A stretch of 64,000 bases of DNA, taken from contig JAPYXD010000259.1 in NCBI GenBank assembly GCA_030998225.1, positions 3,767,001 to 3,831,000 of the forward strand, read 5' to 3'. The stretch's first letter is position 1, and each line of letters starts with the position of its first letter. Below the pieces are notes generated by a model. That model saw only the letters and a program-made list of their open reading frames with translations, was not told the DNA's origin and made no database searches. The stretch comes from Diplolepis rosae (lineage: Eukaryota; Arthropoda; Insecta; Hymenoptera; Diplolepididae). Positions 1-12,410 of this stretch are shown piece by piece. Made by a program: the position numbers and the translations under genes.

Positions 1-1834
1 ATTACCGACTAGCTTTTATTTTTATTTTTATACTCATTCGTTCATTAATTTTCGAAAATAATGATAGCAGGGATCACAGTGTCTTGAAAGTTTAATTTTA
101 GGAGAAATAGGAATTTTTTTGTTCAAGGGGATATTTTAATGAAGAGAAAGTATTTTAGTTTAAAAGAAGGTGTTTTTATCATAAAAAATTTCAGATAAGT
201 AAAAAATGCTAATGAGCAATTCATATTTATAAGATAAACTGAAATTTTGGAAAATCCCATTAATTTTTCAAGTCCAAACTTATATCTGGTTTCAGAAATC
301 TCATTTTTTACACTCACAGATACTTTTTGCATAAATAATCAAATTCTTAATGTATTTTTTAAACTTTATTATTTGAAGATTTGACAATTGAAAGTTTTGG
401 GATTTGAAAATGCTAAATTAAATTTTGGAGAAGTTGGATTTTTTAAATTTAAAAACTAAATTCCACTGAACTGATAAGGCTTAAATTTTGTAAACATAAA
501 GATAGACAGATGTTTAAACTTGAGGTTAAAATTGAATTTTTTATTAGGCGTTGAAAATTTATAAACGATGTAAAATTTATAAACTTTTAATTTTGCATTA
601 CTTTAGTTATTGAGTTTGGAAATCTAATTGCAATTTTAAAGTTTGGATTTTGTAACGATGTCTCAAAGCTGTAGTAATTTTTCCATAAATTTAAAGGATT
701 GTATATTTAATTCGACAATCTTATAATTATGTAAAGTTTTATAAAAATCTTTGGGTTAAACTAATAAAGTTTCTTAATCGTTGGCTAAACGCCCAAAGCG
801 CCTAGAAAAAGATTTATGTTGCAGAAAAATAATTTCGAAAAGAAAACCTAATGACACATATTTAAATGTGTTAGACAAATGTTTATTGGATTCTATTCGT
901 ATTACGATGTCACTGATAATTCAAAATCAAATCAATATTCCGAGTCCCATGAAATAAATATTTTTACGAGGGGCCATTCATTTTTAAGATCTTTTTTTAT
1001 TACTCAAAAAGTGGGTGGGCAGAAAATATGTTGCCATCAAGTAAATAAAGTAATAAAGTAGCTTAAGAGCTATGGATACATTGTTAGCTCAGAATACATT
1101 TAATGTACAGTTACCTATAAAAATACACATTTTTGAACATTTGACACTTTTATTTTTTATATTCATTCATTTTTAGTTCAATTTTCAGAAAGACTCTCGA
1201 AAAGAAAAATCAAGTATTTTTAAAACAAATAACAGAATTTGGAAACATAAAACGCAAAACATTTTGGAAATTTGTCAATTTGGCAACCATGTATACATAG
1301 CAAACGTGAAAAAAAAAATTAAATAACGTGTAATAGGTTTTGATAGATCTATTTTTTTTCGCGAACAAATTAACAAAAAGTATTTTATTCGGAGGAAAAA
1401 TTGTTTTGTTGCTAACACTCAAAAAACGATTTATTCAGTTCAAACGAAATGTGAATTGACTGAATTGAAATCTGTGGCGAACTTTGAACTCTTTCAATTG
1501 CAATACATAGTTTTTTTACTAATTCAATTCAGTAGCAGAATTGCCACTATTTTCATATAAAAAATTTCCCTGATTTTTCCAGACTTTCTAGTCTAGAATT
1601 TTCATTTTTTCAAATTATTGAAGGATATTTTATACGACTAAATGGTTAATAAAATTTGTAAGATTTAAAAAATACATTTATTTTAAGTGAGAAACAAAAT
1701 TATAATATAATAATCTGAATGACAATTTAACTTCGTTCAACCGTAGCTATGATGCCTTTAGGAAACTTAAATATTTACTATTTTAAAAAAGATTTGAGCT
1801 GTTATTTAATATATATTCTAAGCGAAAAATGTTC
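1..1834. other. AT-rich spacer, no gene seen
   Basis: This stretch is full of A and T runs and short imperfect repeats. The longest open frames are about 60-70 codons, with biased low-complexity composition. I see no transposon ends, splice-like coding blocks or RNA gene. Confidence 0.6.
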
Positions 1835-2810
1835 ATTCGATTCGATCATCGCGTTTCGCGCTTCGAAATATTGTAACATCGCGCTTTGCACTTGGTCTTA
1901 TATTCTTCGCATACATTCAAGTTTATTTCTTGTAATTTGATGTTACTAAATTTGTTTTTTATTTCAAATGAAGAAGGAAATTAAATTTACTTAAGGCTCT
2001 ATCAGCCTTAAAGAAGACATTTTCATCATGAGACTCGCGCTTCGCGCTCGATTTTCTGTATACATTTCTGCAACTTTCTAATGAGTTACATGATTAAAAT
2101 CATTTATTTTCTTTCAAATATCCTAATATGGAAAAACAATCGTAGACTTTATTTAAGTCAACAATTTTGCATTTTAATGCTCATTTCTTATCTCAGATAT
2201 TTTTGTTAAAAAATGGCATTTTTGATTTTCAATAATGTTTTTTCAAATTAAAACATAAAATATACATTTTGTCAAAAAATGTCCTGATGGAAATTTCTAG
2301 ACCTCATTCAAGCAAATAATTTTTAATCTTAGCGTTTTTTTCGTATCTCATATATTTCATTTAAAAAATGGATTTTTGACATTTTAATCGTATTTGTTGA
2401 AATTTAATCGAAAAAAATACATTTTATTAGAAATTGTGTGAGACAAAATTTGTAGATCTTATTTAAGCGAAGAATTTTGCATTTTAACGTTTTTTTCGTA
2501 TTTTACATATTCTATTTAATGAATTGAATTTTCGATTTTCAATAGTATTTTTTTCAATTAAAAAGAAAAAAATACATCTTATAAAAGAGTGTTGTAATTC
2601 AAGCAAACATATATTTCAACGTTTTTTTCTTATCTCGCACAGATTTGGTGCAAAATGGAATTTTTTATTTTTCATAACGCTTTTCACAATTAAAACGAAA
2701 ACTACGTGTCCGATCAAAAAATAGTCTAAAGTATACTCGTATATCTTCTTGAGATGAAAAATGTGTCCTCAACATTTTTTTCGTATCTCGTATGGTCACG
2801 TAATGAAATT
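1835..2810 (+). repeat. Family X interspersed repeat, copy 1 (5' truncated)
   Basis: It shares the ordered landmarks of the other copies: a GCGCTTCG island near 1855, a CTTAAGGCTCTATCAGCC block near 1994, and ATCATGA followed by CTCGCGCTTCGCGCTCG near 2030. After these comes a series of degenerate repeats of about 145 bp with recurring words such as TTTGTAGAYCTTATT, TTTTTTCGTATCTCAC and AAAAAATGGAATTTTTGATT. No coding potential is evident. The element class is unknown; boundaries are approximate. Confidence 0.7.
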
Positions 2811-4094
2811 AATAAAATTAATAAAAAAACTACTCATCAAAACTAGAAAAACACTATTCCATCAATAATTTTGTATAAACTGAAATAATTAATTAACAGT
2901 CAAAATGACTAATTGCATCTTGAAAAGTGCGATTCAGATTTAGGGACGATTTGATTTGAGAAATAAATTGGCGGGAAGTTCGAATAAGTTGTTCGCTCTT
3001 ACACATATTCAAGCATGTAAGCTTGTTTTCCTATAAATGGAAATACGAAGAAGAAGGAGAAAAAGAAAAATCCTTACTGGCATCGTGACAGCTCGTGTAC
3101 TTTTTACTTCCCCGATTTCACAGCCCATCGAATGCACCAGCAATTTCCACAAACTTCAACATATATGTATATTATAGTAGTGTGGTAGTGTTATTTGAAT
3201 TGACGTTGACATGAAAGTCAAGAACGCATGCGCGTTACCTAGACAGCTGCTTCTTCCCCGATGCAACAACGTGAATCGCAAAAAGTATCGATAACTCGAT
3301 CTACTTCTTCGTTGTGCGATGTGTGTAGTTATATACGTTATTCCTAACCATACATAATATTTTTCCTCCTGTACCGCTTGCAATTGCTGAGATAACAGTT
3401 TTCCCAAAATACTAGAAATTGATTTCAATAAGCACAGTTCATGAACGGGAAAGAAGATAAGGAGCAAGAATTACATTTTGTCTGAGAGAACAGGAAAGAA
3501 AACCCAACACAGTGGCGAAGGTACGTTCCAGGTATTATTATTGAGGTTAGAAACGCAAATGCCAAAAATTTATCAATTCCTATTCTTTCTACGAGTTTCT
3601 TAAAAAATGAAATTCGTGATCATTAGTGTATCGATAATATGCATGCTTGGAATAAAAATATGCAATTTTATTATTGTTATTGTATGTAATAAAAGCATTA
3701 ACGACTGTCGTAACTGAACGTTTCCTAACCATTCACACCCATATTAAATTCATTGCAATAGTTGAGCCTCTGGATAGATGTTATTTTTGAAAAAAATGGT
3801 ATCCAAAATTGTCTAAATAATTTTATGTCATACTATCTAAAGGTTTTATTTTAATTTTGAAGATCTGATGAAATGTTAAGGATTTTGTTAGTGATGATAC
3901 CTGTGATTTAAATGTAATAAATTTCTTGTTCTAAACTGATCTTCATTTTCACGATAGCAATATGAAGGAATTCCATATTTTCGTTGTTATTTAATCGTTA
4001 CCTTCAATCCTTAGATACTTCATAAATATGCGAATTCTTCCAAGTGTCACGAACTTGAGCGAATTTACGACGTCTCTTAGCAAAAAGTTAGATT
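2811..4094. other. Mostly unique spacer around a promoter-like patch
   Basis: No open frame here looks like protein. The part from about 3050 to 3520 is visibly less AT-rich than its surroundings and is described separately. The remainder is AT-rich with no repeat I could match elsewhere in the window. Confidence 0.45.
3225..3520 (+). promoter_or_regulatory. Candidate host promoter / first non-coding exon
   Basis: A palindromic CGCATGCGCG (3225-3234) matches the core of the NRF1-type site. A TATCGATA (3286-3293) matches the DREF/BEAF site known from insect housekeeping promoters, and a CAGCTG E-box lies at about 3244. Downstream, GCGAAG followed by GTACGT at 3521 is a good splice-donor match. 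Together these would fit a promoter plus an untranslated first exon on the plus strand. This is inference: such short motifs occur by chance, no coding exon was found downstream, and the region could simply be unique intergenic DNA. Confidence 0.25.
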
Positions 4095-5099
4095 AGGGTT
4101 GCCACTTTTTCTAGAGACCTGAAAAACAGGGAAAGATCAGAGAAATGGCAAGGATGAATTTTAATTTAAAATTTTTTTAATCTTTCGCTGAAAAAAGAGA
4201 CGCTTTTGACTGTGCCGCTAATTTGAAATGAATTTTAATTTTTGGAAAAATATAAAGTTAGTGAAATTATATTGGTTAGATTTTTTGCTATTCAAAAATA
4301 CCGTGTGTCGTAAAGAATAAGATATATCAATCTTATATTATGAAAACAATTATATTTTCAATATAATTATAATATAACATAATTATAGTTTATCGAAAAA
4401 AATATAGTTTATAAATTTGTAGAAAACTTCACGATCTCAGGTTTTTTTAAATTGATCTCTAATTTTTTAACTGCTAATCAGAAATCTTGAAAAATTAAAT
4501 AAGTTTTATAAAAATATAGCTGTATAAAAATGAGAGATTAATTAAATAATCGAAGATTGTGGAGTTTTCTAGAAATGCTTAAAAAAGTAAATGAGCCATC
4601 ATTTCTCAAAATTCGATCATTTTTCAAGAGTAAACTTAGAAAAAACTGCATTGAAATTTGACCTACAGTAATTATTACTAAAAAAGACATTTTTTATATT
4701 TTAAAATCTTTACCCGATAAAGCGAATATTTTTTTCTTAGAATATTTATCGGATAACAGCATTAAATTTTGCAAAGTGGTAATTAATTAAGTTTTCCAAA
4801 AGCTTCGGTCGAACCACTCGAAGCTCATTAAAATTTTGTATTTAAAACAAGTACATTATAAGGAATTAGATCTATCGATCTCCTATTATGAAAACATATT
4901 TTCAAAATAATTATAACATATAATTATAGTTTTTCAATAAAAATAAGTGTATTTTATAAATGTTGCAAATTTCATTAACTATTTATTTTCGAAGGATATC
5001 TTTATAAAATCTAGATTAATAAATTTTCCAGATCTGGAAAATCTGGAAAAGCCAGGGAATTTTTGATTACAAAAATAGTGGCAACCCTGTAGATTCATT
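4095..5099. mobile_element. hAT-like non-autonomous element
   Basis: The left end reads AGGGTTGCCAC and the right end GTGGCAACCCTG, giving inverted termini of the CAGGGTTGCC type. TAGATT lies beside both ends, compatible with an 8-bp duplication damaged by a small deletion on the left. The interior holds two diverged direct copies of a block of about 110 bp (starting near 4318 and 4865) that contains TATTATGAAAAC and ATAATTATAGTTT. No transposase frame is present. The hAT assignment rests on termini and approximate duplication length only. Confidence 0.5.
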
Positions 5100-5789
5100 T
5101 TTAGAACTCTATTTGTGATTGTAAAATCTGGGCTGTGATCGTTGTTGGAGGTCAGGGACAAGTAAACAAGTATAGATGTTTGTTTCTTACAAGACTAACA
5201 CTTATCAGTCTTATTTTATGCATAATTAAATTTGAAACTTGTAAAGATGCTTAAGAATGAGCTAAATATAATACCGTCTGAGAAAAAATCCTTCACTTTC
5301 AATTTTATTTACTAAACTCTTCAGATAACGAATCGATAACTTTTATTTATAAGCATCACGTAAAATTTTGTTTTGACTTTTTTCACCTTTTATTTCTCTT
5401 ATGTAATAAATGATAAGATTTTTTTTGAAACACTATGTTTTCCTTTAGATTTACGTCATACTTATGAGTTTTTTAAACTTTCAGATTACCGTTATATTTC
5501 CACTCGAAGTGATTAAATGATATGAACATACAAATCATGTTTCTTTTTTTTTACATCATATTCATCATTTTATTGTCAAAATATTCTCTTCATTTTAATA
5601 ATAATTGTACAACTAAAGGATTTTTTTTTATAAGTAATGGAATTTTTAGTCATTTATTTTAACGAAAACAAATTCTTTTTTCTTTGTTTCAGCTCGCAAA
5701 TGTATTTTATATTATATTATTATTTTAAAAGTCACCATGTAACTAACAAATTTTTTAAACATCTACAATCAAAGCATTTTTATATAGTT
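5100..5789. other. AT-rich spacer, nothing identified
   Basis: No repeats shared with the rest of the window, no convincing coding frame and no paired termini were seen. Confidence 0.5.
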
Positions 5790-7035
5790 GATAGATATTG
5801 TAGATGTGAATTACATTTTCTCAAGGTTACTAAATTCATTTTTTATTTCAAATAAAAAAGGAAATTCAATTTACTTAAGACTCTATCAGCCTTGAGGATC
5901 ATATTTTCATCATGACGCACTCGCGCTTCGCGCTCGATTTTCTATAACTTTCTAATAATTTACAGGATTAAAAAAAATGTATCTTTAAATTATCTAAAAA
6001 AGGAAAAAAATTCGTAGACTGTTTTTAAGCAAAAAATTTCTTATTTCAACCCTTATTTTGTATCTCACATATTTTGGTTAAAAAATGGAATTTTTGATTT
6101 TTAATATTTAAAATCAAAACATGAAATATATATCTTGTCAAAAAATGACCTACTGAGAATTTGTAGACTTCATTTAGGCAAATAATTTTCCATCTCAACA
6201 TTTTTTTCGTACGTCATATTTTGTTTAAAAAATTGAATTATATTCGCATTTGTTGAAATTAAAATGAAAAATATACTTTTTATCAGAAACTATGCCAGAC
6301 AAAATTTGTAGATTTTATTAAAACGAATAATTTTGCATTCCTACGTGTTTTTCGTATTTCACATATTATGATTGAAAAATTTAATTTTAGATTTTTAATA
6401 GTATTTTTTTTTAATTAAAAAGCAAAATATACATCTCATGAAAAACTGTTGCGATTAAAATTTGTAGATCTTTTTGTAATAAACAATTTTGCATCATAAA
6501 GTGTTTTGTATCTCTTATAATTTAACTGGAAAATGGAATTTAGATATTGACTTTTTTCAACTTTTAACATACTGTAACATTCCTAATTTTGGTTTAAACG
6601 AAAAATGTTATTAGAACAATTAGTAGAGATTTATAAGCACTATCAGAAACCACTATTAGAATTTTGGATTTTTTAAAACATACAAAAATCTTAATTAACA
6701 ATTTTGAAAAAACTTTCTGTGAAAAAAGGAACGCTTCCACTCAGCTGGGTATCGAGCCCAGGACCTTTCGATTGCCGGTCGAATGCTGAAATGAAAACTG
6801 AAATGATTTGGAAAAATTATTAAATAGTTAACAATTTTGGTCAAATGTGGTTAGTTAATTAAATCCGATAATTCTATCAAGAGTTAATATGCCGTTCACG
6901 ACCTACTACAGACAGACACTTTCGTTAAAACCGTTTTTTCTGACTCAAGCAGTTTCAGAACGTAAAGATTTGATGAAATTTTCGAAATTCAAGTTTTACA
7001 TAAAACTAATACCTTCTCATTTATGATAAAAATAT
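5790..7035 (+). repeat. Family X interspersed repeat, copy 2
   Basis: The copy begins in the GTAGATGTGAATTACATTTTC block and passes through CTTAAGACTCTATCAGCC (about 5875), ATCATGACGCACTCGCGC and the 145-bp degenerate repeats. It ends near the CCGTTTTTTCTGACTCA and ATACCTTCTCAT terminal region. The part before 5790, present in copies 3 and 7, is missing. A tRNA-like fragment lies inside it at 6705-6793. Confidence 0.7.
6705..6793 (-). repeat. Dispersed fragment of the tRNA-like repeat
   Basis: The stretch carries CTTTCTGTG, then ATCGAGCCCAGG, then TTTCGATTGCCGGTCGA. These match the flank and 3' half of the tRNA-like sequence amplified at 24.6-26.5 kb, with several substitutions. The D-arm half is missing, so the A box is lost. 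It shows that the tRNA-like sequence also exists as single dispersed copies. Confidence 0.65.
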
Positions 7036-8039
7036 AAAAACTGCAATTTTAATGAAAAATCACAAAATTTTATAAAATTAAGATGCAGTTTTGCTCAAAT
7101 GTTGTTAAAAAAGTTAGTGTAAATTTTATGTAGTGGATTTTCCATTATTGATGTACAGGATTTTTAAAAAGTTACATACCTCCATAAATTTATGAATTTA
7201 ATCAGAATTCATTAAAAAAAATACTTTTTTGTGTTCCCAGAATTTGATTCCTTCTTTTCCTCCCTTTGTTTCGTATAAATTGCTAGTGGTAAAGTTTACT
7301 TTTGAAATATGTTACCTTGAGATTTAAAAAACTTCCCGTCTCTCTCAAAATAATCGAAGCATTTCACATACACATACACTTACAAAAAAACTTTATTCAG
7401 TTTAACCAATTCGCTTATTTAACGGTATTTGGCTGACTCAGCGAAAGATTCTTCTTAAACTAATCAAATCTTTATTGAGGTAGTTTCCTCGCAGGAAAAC
7501 ATGTCTCGATAAAAAATATTTATTAACTATACGTTCGAAAATTGCAATATTATTATTTATAATATAGTCCATAAGAAAAAAGGCTATTACTTATAAATAA
7601 ATTTTAAATATACAAAAATTATTTGTTTCAGAACTTATTTTTCATTGAAAATTTTCAGTCCAAAATAGATAATTTTAAATAAATAATTTCTGTATGTCAA
7701 AAATTTGTTTATGTAAAATTATCTTGTCTTTTCTAAAGTACATCGTCAATAACAATATTACAATTCTTGAAAACATAATTAAATAATTTTGCCCAAGACT
7801 TGTTTTTCCAGGAGGGAAACTTAAACGGTCTTATTTAAACAAATTGTTTGATTAAATTTATTTTGTAGATTTCATAAAATGTTTGGAGTGAATTAATTAA
7901 CTTAATTCGTTGAGACGCAGTTGTTTCAATAAAAGAACGAACCTTTAGTAAATTATCAGATTTTCTGTCCAACCCAACCGAATAATTTTCTAACGAACTT
8001 TATTTAAATTTTTAGATAAACTAAGACTAATTCATTAAA
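7036..8039. other. AT-rich spacer, no gene seen
   Basis: Low-complexity sequence without a recognisable coding frame, RNA gene or paired termini. Confidence 0.5.
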
Positions 8040-8275
8040 TATTTTTAATCGCGCAATTTGCTGGAATCTAATAAAAACTTGAAATTTATTAAAAGTAAAT
8101 GAAATATTTGGTTGGATCTATCACATTTTACTAACCAAAGAATTTTGTTGAGTCATTGAAATAATTTTATGAATCAATCAAACATTTTTTTGCCGATATA
8201 ACAATAAAATACTATAGTTGAACTGAGCAAAATGTTGTTGATCAATACAAATATTTATCTGAGTGTTCAATATAA
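8040..8275 (+). mobile_element. MITE related to the one at 16471-16755
   Basis: From about 8070 this is colinear with 16560-16752: shared AAAAGTAAATSAAATATTTG, an ATTTTACTRACC block, GAATTTTGTTRAGT, and an ending in CTGAGTG. Only part of the element is recognisable here. It sits about 450 bp before the 50-bp palindromic array, whose ACAAAA and TTTTGTTG words resemble those of this MITE. Confidence 0.55.
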
Positions 8276-8729
8276 ATCTTACTAATCGCAACAAAATGCT
8301 TTCGCTAACAATTTTTTGTTGTTACAGCAAATCTTTTGTTATTGACACAAAATTATTTTGTCAGGTCTTGTTTTGTTCTCCTAAAAAACATAAGAAGAAA
8401 CATTTTAGAGGAATGAAATCTACTTTGATTGATTGACAAAGTTTGATTCAAGTTTGACTCAAGTTGATTTATATTGATAAAATTTCACCGAAAAAATTAT
8501 TTTCAAATCAATATAAATTGCAATTATAATATATTCATATTTTCAGGATGAAATATTGTAAAATAAAACAAGTTACCTTATATGAACTTTTACAGGAATT
8601 TGGACGCGTGATGCACGAACTTAAATAAATTAATAAATTACTCTCCATCACAATTAAAAATTTTGAAGCACAAAAATATTCTTTCCCACATTACAAAATT
8701 TGATTATATCTATAAAAATATACTGTCAA
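8276..8729. other. AT-rich spacer with scattered CAACAAAAT words
   Basis: Before the array proper there are isolated CAACAAAAT and TTTTGTTATTG words (8290-8370) that look like decayed array or MITE sequence. No gene is present. Confidence 0.4.
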
Positions 8730-9885
8730 TTCAATAATTATTTTATTGGATAAACAAAAAAAATTTTTTGAACCAACAAAATTTTTTCTATCGTGCAGCA
8801 AAAAAATTTTGGCTAAACAAACAAAACCGTTTTTTGGAAGAATAACAACAAAATCAATTTGTTGACCTAACAAAACTGTTTTATTGGACGGATACCAACG
8901 AAATTATTTTGTTGACCTAACCAAACTGTTTTGTTAGACGAATACCAACAAAATTATTTTGTTGACCAACAACACTGTTTTGTTGAACGGATGCCAATAC
9001 AAATATTTTGTTGGTCTAACAAAACTATTTTGTTGAACGAATACCAACAAAATCATTTTGTTGGCATAATAAAACTGTTATGTTGGGCGAATACTAACAA
9101 AATTATTTTGTTGACCTAAAAAAACGGTTTTTTGGAGGAATAACAACAAAATTATTTTGTTGGTCTAACAAAACTGTTTTGTTGAACGAATACCAAAAAA
9201 ATCATTTTGTTGGCTTAACAAAACAGCTTTTTGGACGAATACCAACAAAATCATTTTGTTGGCTTAAAAAAACTGTTTTCTTGAACGGATACCAAAAAAA
9301 TTGTTTTGTTGATCTAATAAAACTGTTTTGTTGGACGAATATAAAAAAAATCATTTTGTTGGTCTAACAAAACTGTTTTGTTGAACGAATATCAACAAAA
9401 TCATTTTGTTGTCTTAATAAAACTGTTTTGTTGAACGAACGCCAATACAAATATTTTGTTGGTCTAACAAAACTATTTTGTTGAACGAATACCAACAAAA
9501 TCATTTTGTTGGCATAATAAAACTGTTATGTTCGGCGAATACTAACAAAATCATTTTGTTGACCTAAAAAAACGGTTTTTTGGAGTAATAACAACAAAAT
9601 TATTTTGTTGACCCAATAAAATTGTTTTATTGGACGAATACCAACAAAATCATTTTGTTGGCCTAACAAAACTGTTTTTTTGTCGAACAGCAACAAAATT
9701 ATTTTGTTGGTCTAACAAAACTATTTTGTTGAACGAATACCAACAAAATCATTTTTTTGGCTTAACAAAACTGCTTTTTGGACGAATACCAACAAAATCA
9801 TTTTGTCGACCTAACAAAACTGTTTTGTTGGACGAATATCAACAAAATAATTTTGTTGACCTAACAAAATTTCTGTTAGTAAAAC
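8730..9885. repeat. Palindromic satellite, about 50-bp unit, about 23 copies
   Basis: The unit alternates two short palindromes, ACAAAACTGTTTTGTTG and CAACAAAATNATTTTGTTG, linked by GAACGAATAC and GGTCTA-like spacers. Successive GAACGAATACC starts are about 50 bp apart (for example 8887, 8938, 8986, 9036). A variant block beginning GCCAATACAAATATTTTG at 8993 recurs at 9441, so there is a higher-order period of about 448 bp. Units vary by point changes. Open frames running through the array are a by-product of the repeat and are not genes. Confidence 0.9.
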
Positions 9886-10640
9886 AAAATCGTGTTCTTT
9901 GTGCATACTTCTAAATTATTTTTGTCAAGGAAGTAAGTTGACTGGAGTTTATCCTCCCTCCCACGATTTAGCCATTGATGACACCTCGAGAGAAGGAGAA
10001 GAACGATGTTCACTTGCAAATACGACGTAGAAAGAGCGAGAGTGCGCACGTTCAGTAGATTTACCCTGACCTCGGTCAGACGCGGTCTAATTTGACGTAA
10101 CTTGCAATCTCAATCAGTCTCGATCCCGTGACACATTTGAATTCTTCATCCTTTTGTTTAGCGTTTCTAAGTTTGCGTCCTTCGATCCAAAATAAAAAAA
10201 GATAAACTGAAAGGATATATAGTTTTGGTATGTAAACCTCCTTCCCTTGGTTGATCACCTGAAAGGTAAGGTTTGAATCTTGGTATCGATACAGACAACA
10301 AGACTGCCCTCGATTCTTCCAATCGTGCCTATCTTGGAACTACTCCAAAATACAAACTTTATTTGCTCATTTGCATTCATTATCAAGACCCATCTATATA
10401 TTACCAAGGAAGATCAGTTTTTGCCTCATTCATTGTTGTATCTTCACTTTCAATCTATTGAGCTTAAGGCCCTGTGGTAGAGTCTGACCTCACCAATTAC
10501 GGACGAGCGTTTAATTAATAAAATAATAATTTTAATAAACTTTACGGAGAAGAGAGGAATGCAAAAATCCAACGCCTTACTGTTTCCTCCGAAAAATCGG
10601 TTAAAATTATTAGTGACCTCAGGTCCTACCATACGACCTT
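9886..10640. other. Unique spacer, no gene confirmed
   Basis: This part is less AT-rich (about 9960-10140 especially) and matches no other repeat in the window. Short overlapping frames on both strands show no recognisable domain. Confidence 0.45.
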
Positions 10641-10642
10641 AA

Positions 10643-12010
10643 GGGCATGTGATATTTAGTTTTCAAAATTTGGAAAATAGTGGAGAAAATAAAAACGGAC
10701 GTAAATAGACTACTTTTGGTTTCAAAAATAAAAAAAAAGCTCAAAAGGCAAAATATATGGAAATTTTTTTTCATTATTAAAACCAAAAGTAGTCCATCTA
10801 TGTTTGATTTTATCTTTTCTAAAATTTTGAAAATAAAATTTTATACATTTTGGACACAAACATGTAGAAACACAAGTTTACAATTTTTGCTAAACTGCAT
10901 TTTAATTTAGGGAAAAAATTGTAATAGTGAGAATTTTTCGCAGCGAAATACTGAACTTTAGATGATTTATATGATATGATAATCTATACTAAAGTTTCAT
11001 ATCATTTTTCGAATCTTTAGTATTTTGAGTGCGAAAAATTTCCAGTCGGCTAGGAATAATTACCACACAGAGAAACTTTTTTTAGCAATATATGTCTTAT
11101 TTTATAACGATAATTCTAAAAAATATTAGGAATCCAGGGAAAATCGAGGTGCAATGGTAATTATTAGTGGCGGACTGTAAATTTTTCGCAGTCAAGATAC
11201 TAAAGATTCGAAAAATGATATGAAATTTTAGTTCATCTAAAATTCAGTATTCCGCTGCGAAAGATTCTCAATATGACACGTTTTTTCCCAAAATTGTAAC
11301 GTAGTTTGGCAAAAATTGTAAACTTGGGTTTCTCCGTGCATTGGACCTCAATTTTTCCTATAGATTCCTGATATTTTTTAGAATTATCATTATAAAATAA
11401 AACATATTTTGCTATGAAAAGTTTCTCCGTGTATATGTTCACTTGCAAAATATATAAAATTTTGTTTTCAAAATTCGGGAAATGGTAAAGAAGATGAAAA
11501 GAGACATAGATAGTCTATTTTAGGTTTTGATGATAAAAATAGTATATTGCGTAACTAGAAAATAAATGTTTTTCCTGTGTTGCACACGAGTTTTTTTTTA
11601 CTGGATGATCAAAAAATGGATTTGTATGTAGAAAAATAAATTCTAATAGATTTTGTGAAATTGAACTTTTTTATATTTTTCATACCAAAAGTTGTGTATC
11701 AACGTCCGTTTTTATCTCCTCTACCATTTTCCCAATTTTGAAAACAAAATTTTATGTATTTTGCATGTAAAAATGTAGAAACTGAATCTAATTGTTTTGG
11801 AGTTCAAATTTTGAAAATAGTAGAGAAGATGAAAGCGGAGGTAGATATACACTCTAAAAATTTTTTTTGGAATTTAGCCAATATTACGTCCGTTTTTAAC
11901 TTTTCTACGGTTTCCCAAATTTTGAAAATAACATTTTATGTATTTTGGACACAAACATGTAGAAACCTGTAATCAATAAAATTTGCTAATTTCTTAAGTA
12001 TCACATGCCC
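10643..12010. mobile_element. piggyBac-type fold-back element with TTAA duplication
   Basis: TTAA occurs at 10639-10642 and 12011-12014. The enclosed ends are GGGCATGTGAT and ATCACATGCCC, perfect 11-bp inverted termini. Inside, a GTTTTCAAAATTTGGAAAAT block followed by AAACGGACGTA is repeated in both orientations (for example near 10660, 10790, 11460, 11720, 11890). This makes a complex inverted-repeat interior. There is no transposase frame. TTAA targets and G/C-rich short termini are typical of piggyBac, so this is probably a non-autonomous member. Confidence 0.75.
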
Positions 12011-12100
12011 TTAAGAAGAGCTTAAAGTTTTCAAAGTGCAGTTTGACCTGAAATTTGAACACAGTCGTATATCTATCATAGATTTTTGATATTGTTTTCT

Positions 12101-12410
12101 TCAAGGGGGTATTCTAGTATAATGGGTACATTTTTATAACTTTTTTGGGAAATTTTTTAAGAAAGTAAACAAACAATATCATTATCAAAATTTTTTCTCC
12201 ATGTAATTTATTACTTATATTTACAACAAAACCACACAGAGCGTCTAAGTTGAGGCCTCAAAAAATCTAAAAAACAAAAAAAAACCAAAAATATTCTTGA
12301 AATATATTCTTACGGTTATAGCCGGTAGTAGATTTAAGTGAAAATATGAAAATTTTCAACATAGAACATAATATTTTAATGTAATTCTGGTAGGGGCTAT
12401 AGGAACTACT
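12101..12410. repeat. Diverged relative of the 50.3-kb fold-back element
   Basis: It begins TTCAAGGGGGTATTCTAG and contains TTATAGCCGGTAGTAGA near 12316. That block is also found in both arms of the fold-back element at 50.3-52.8 kb, whose right terminus is also GGGGGTA-like. It is probably a decayed member of the same TTAA family. The far end is not identifiable. Confidence 0.4.

Noticed and set aside
6705..6793. Second tRNA gene
   Set aside because: Only the 3' half of the tRNA-like sequence is present, with substitutions, and the A box is missing.
8730..9885. CRISPR-like array
   Set aside because: Repeats and spacers are not distinct, the spacers are themselves repeated, and the DNA is eukaryotic.
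8931..9914. Chain of open frames with NEYQQNHFVGL-like repeats as a repetitive protein
   Set aside because: The periodicity is nucleotide-level, the units are palindromic, frames change between units and no start or signal supports a gene.
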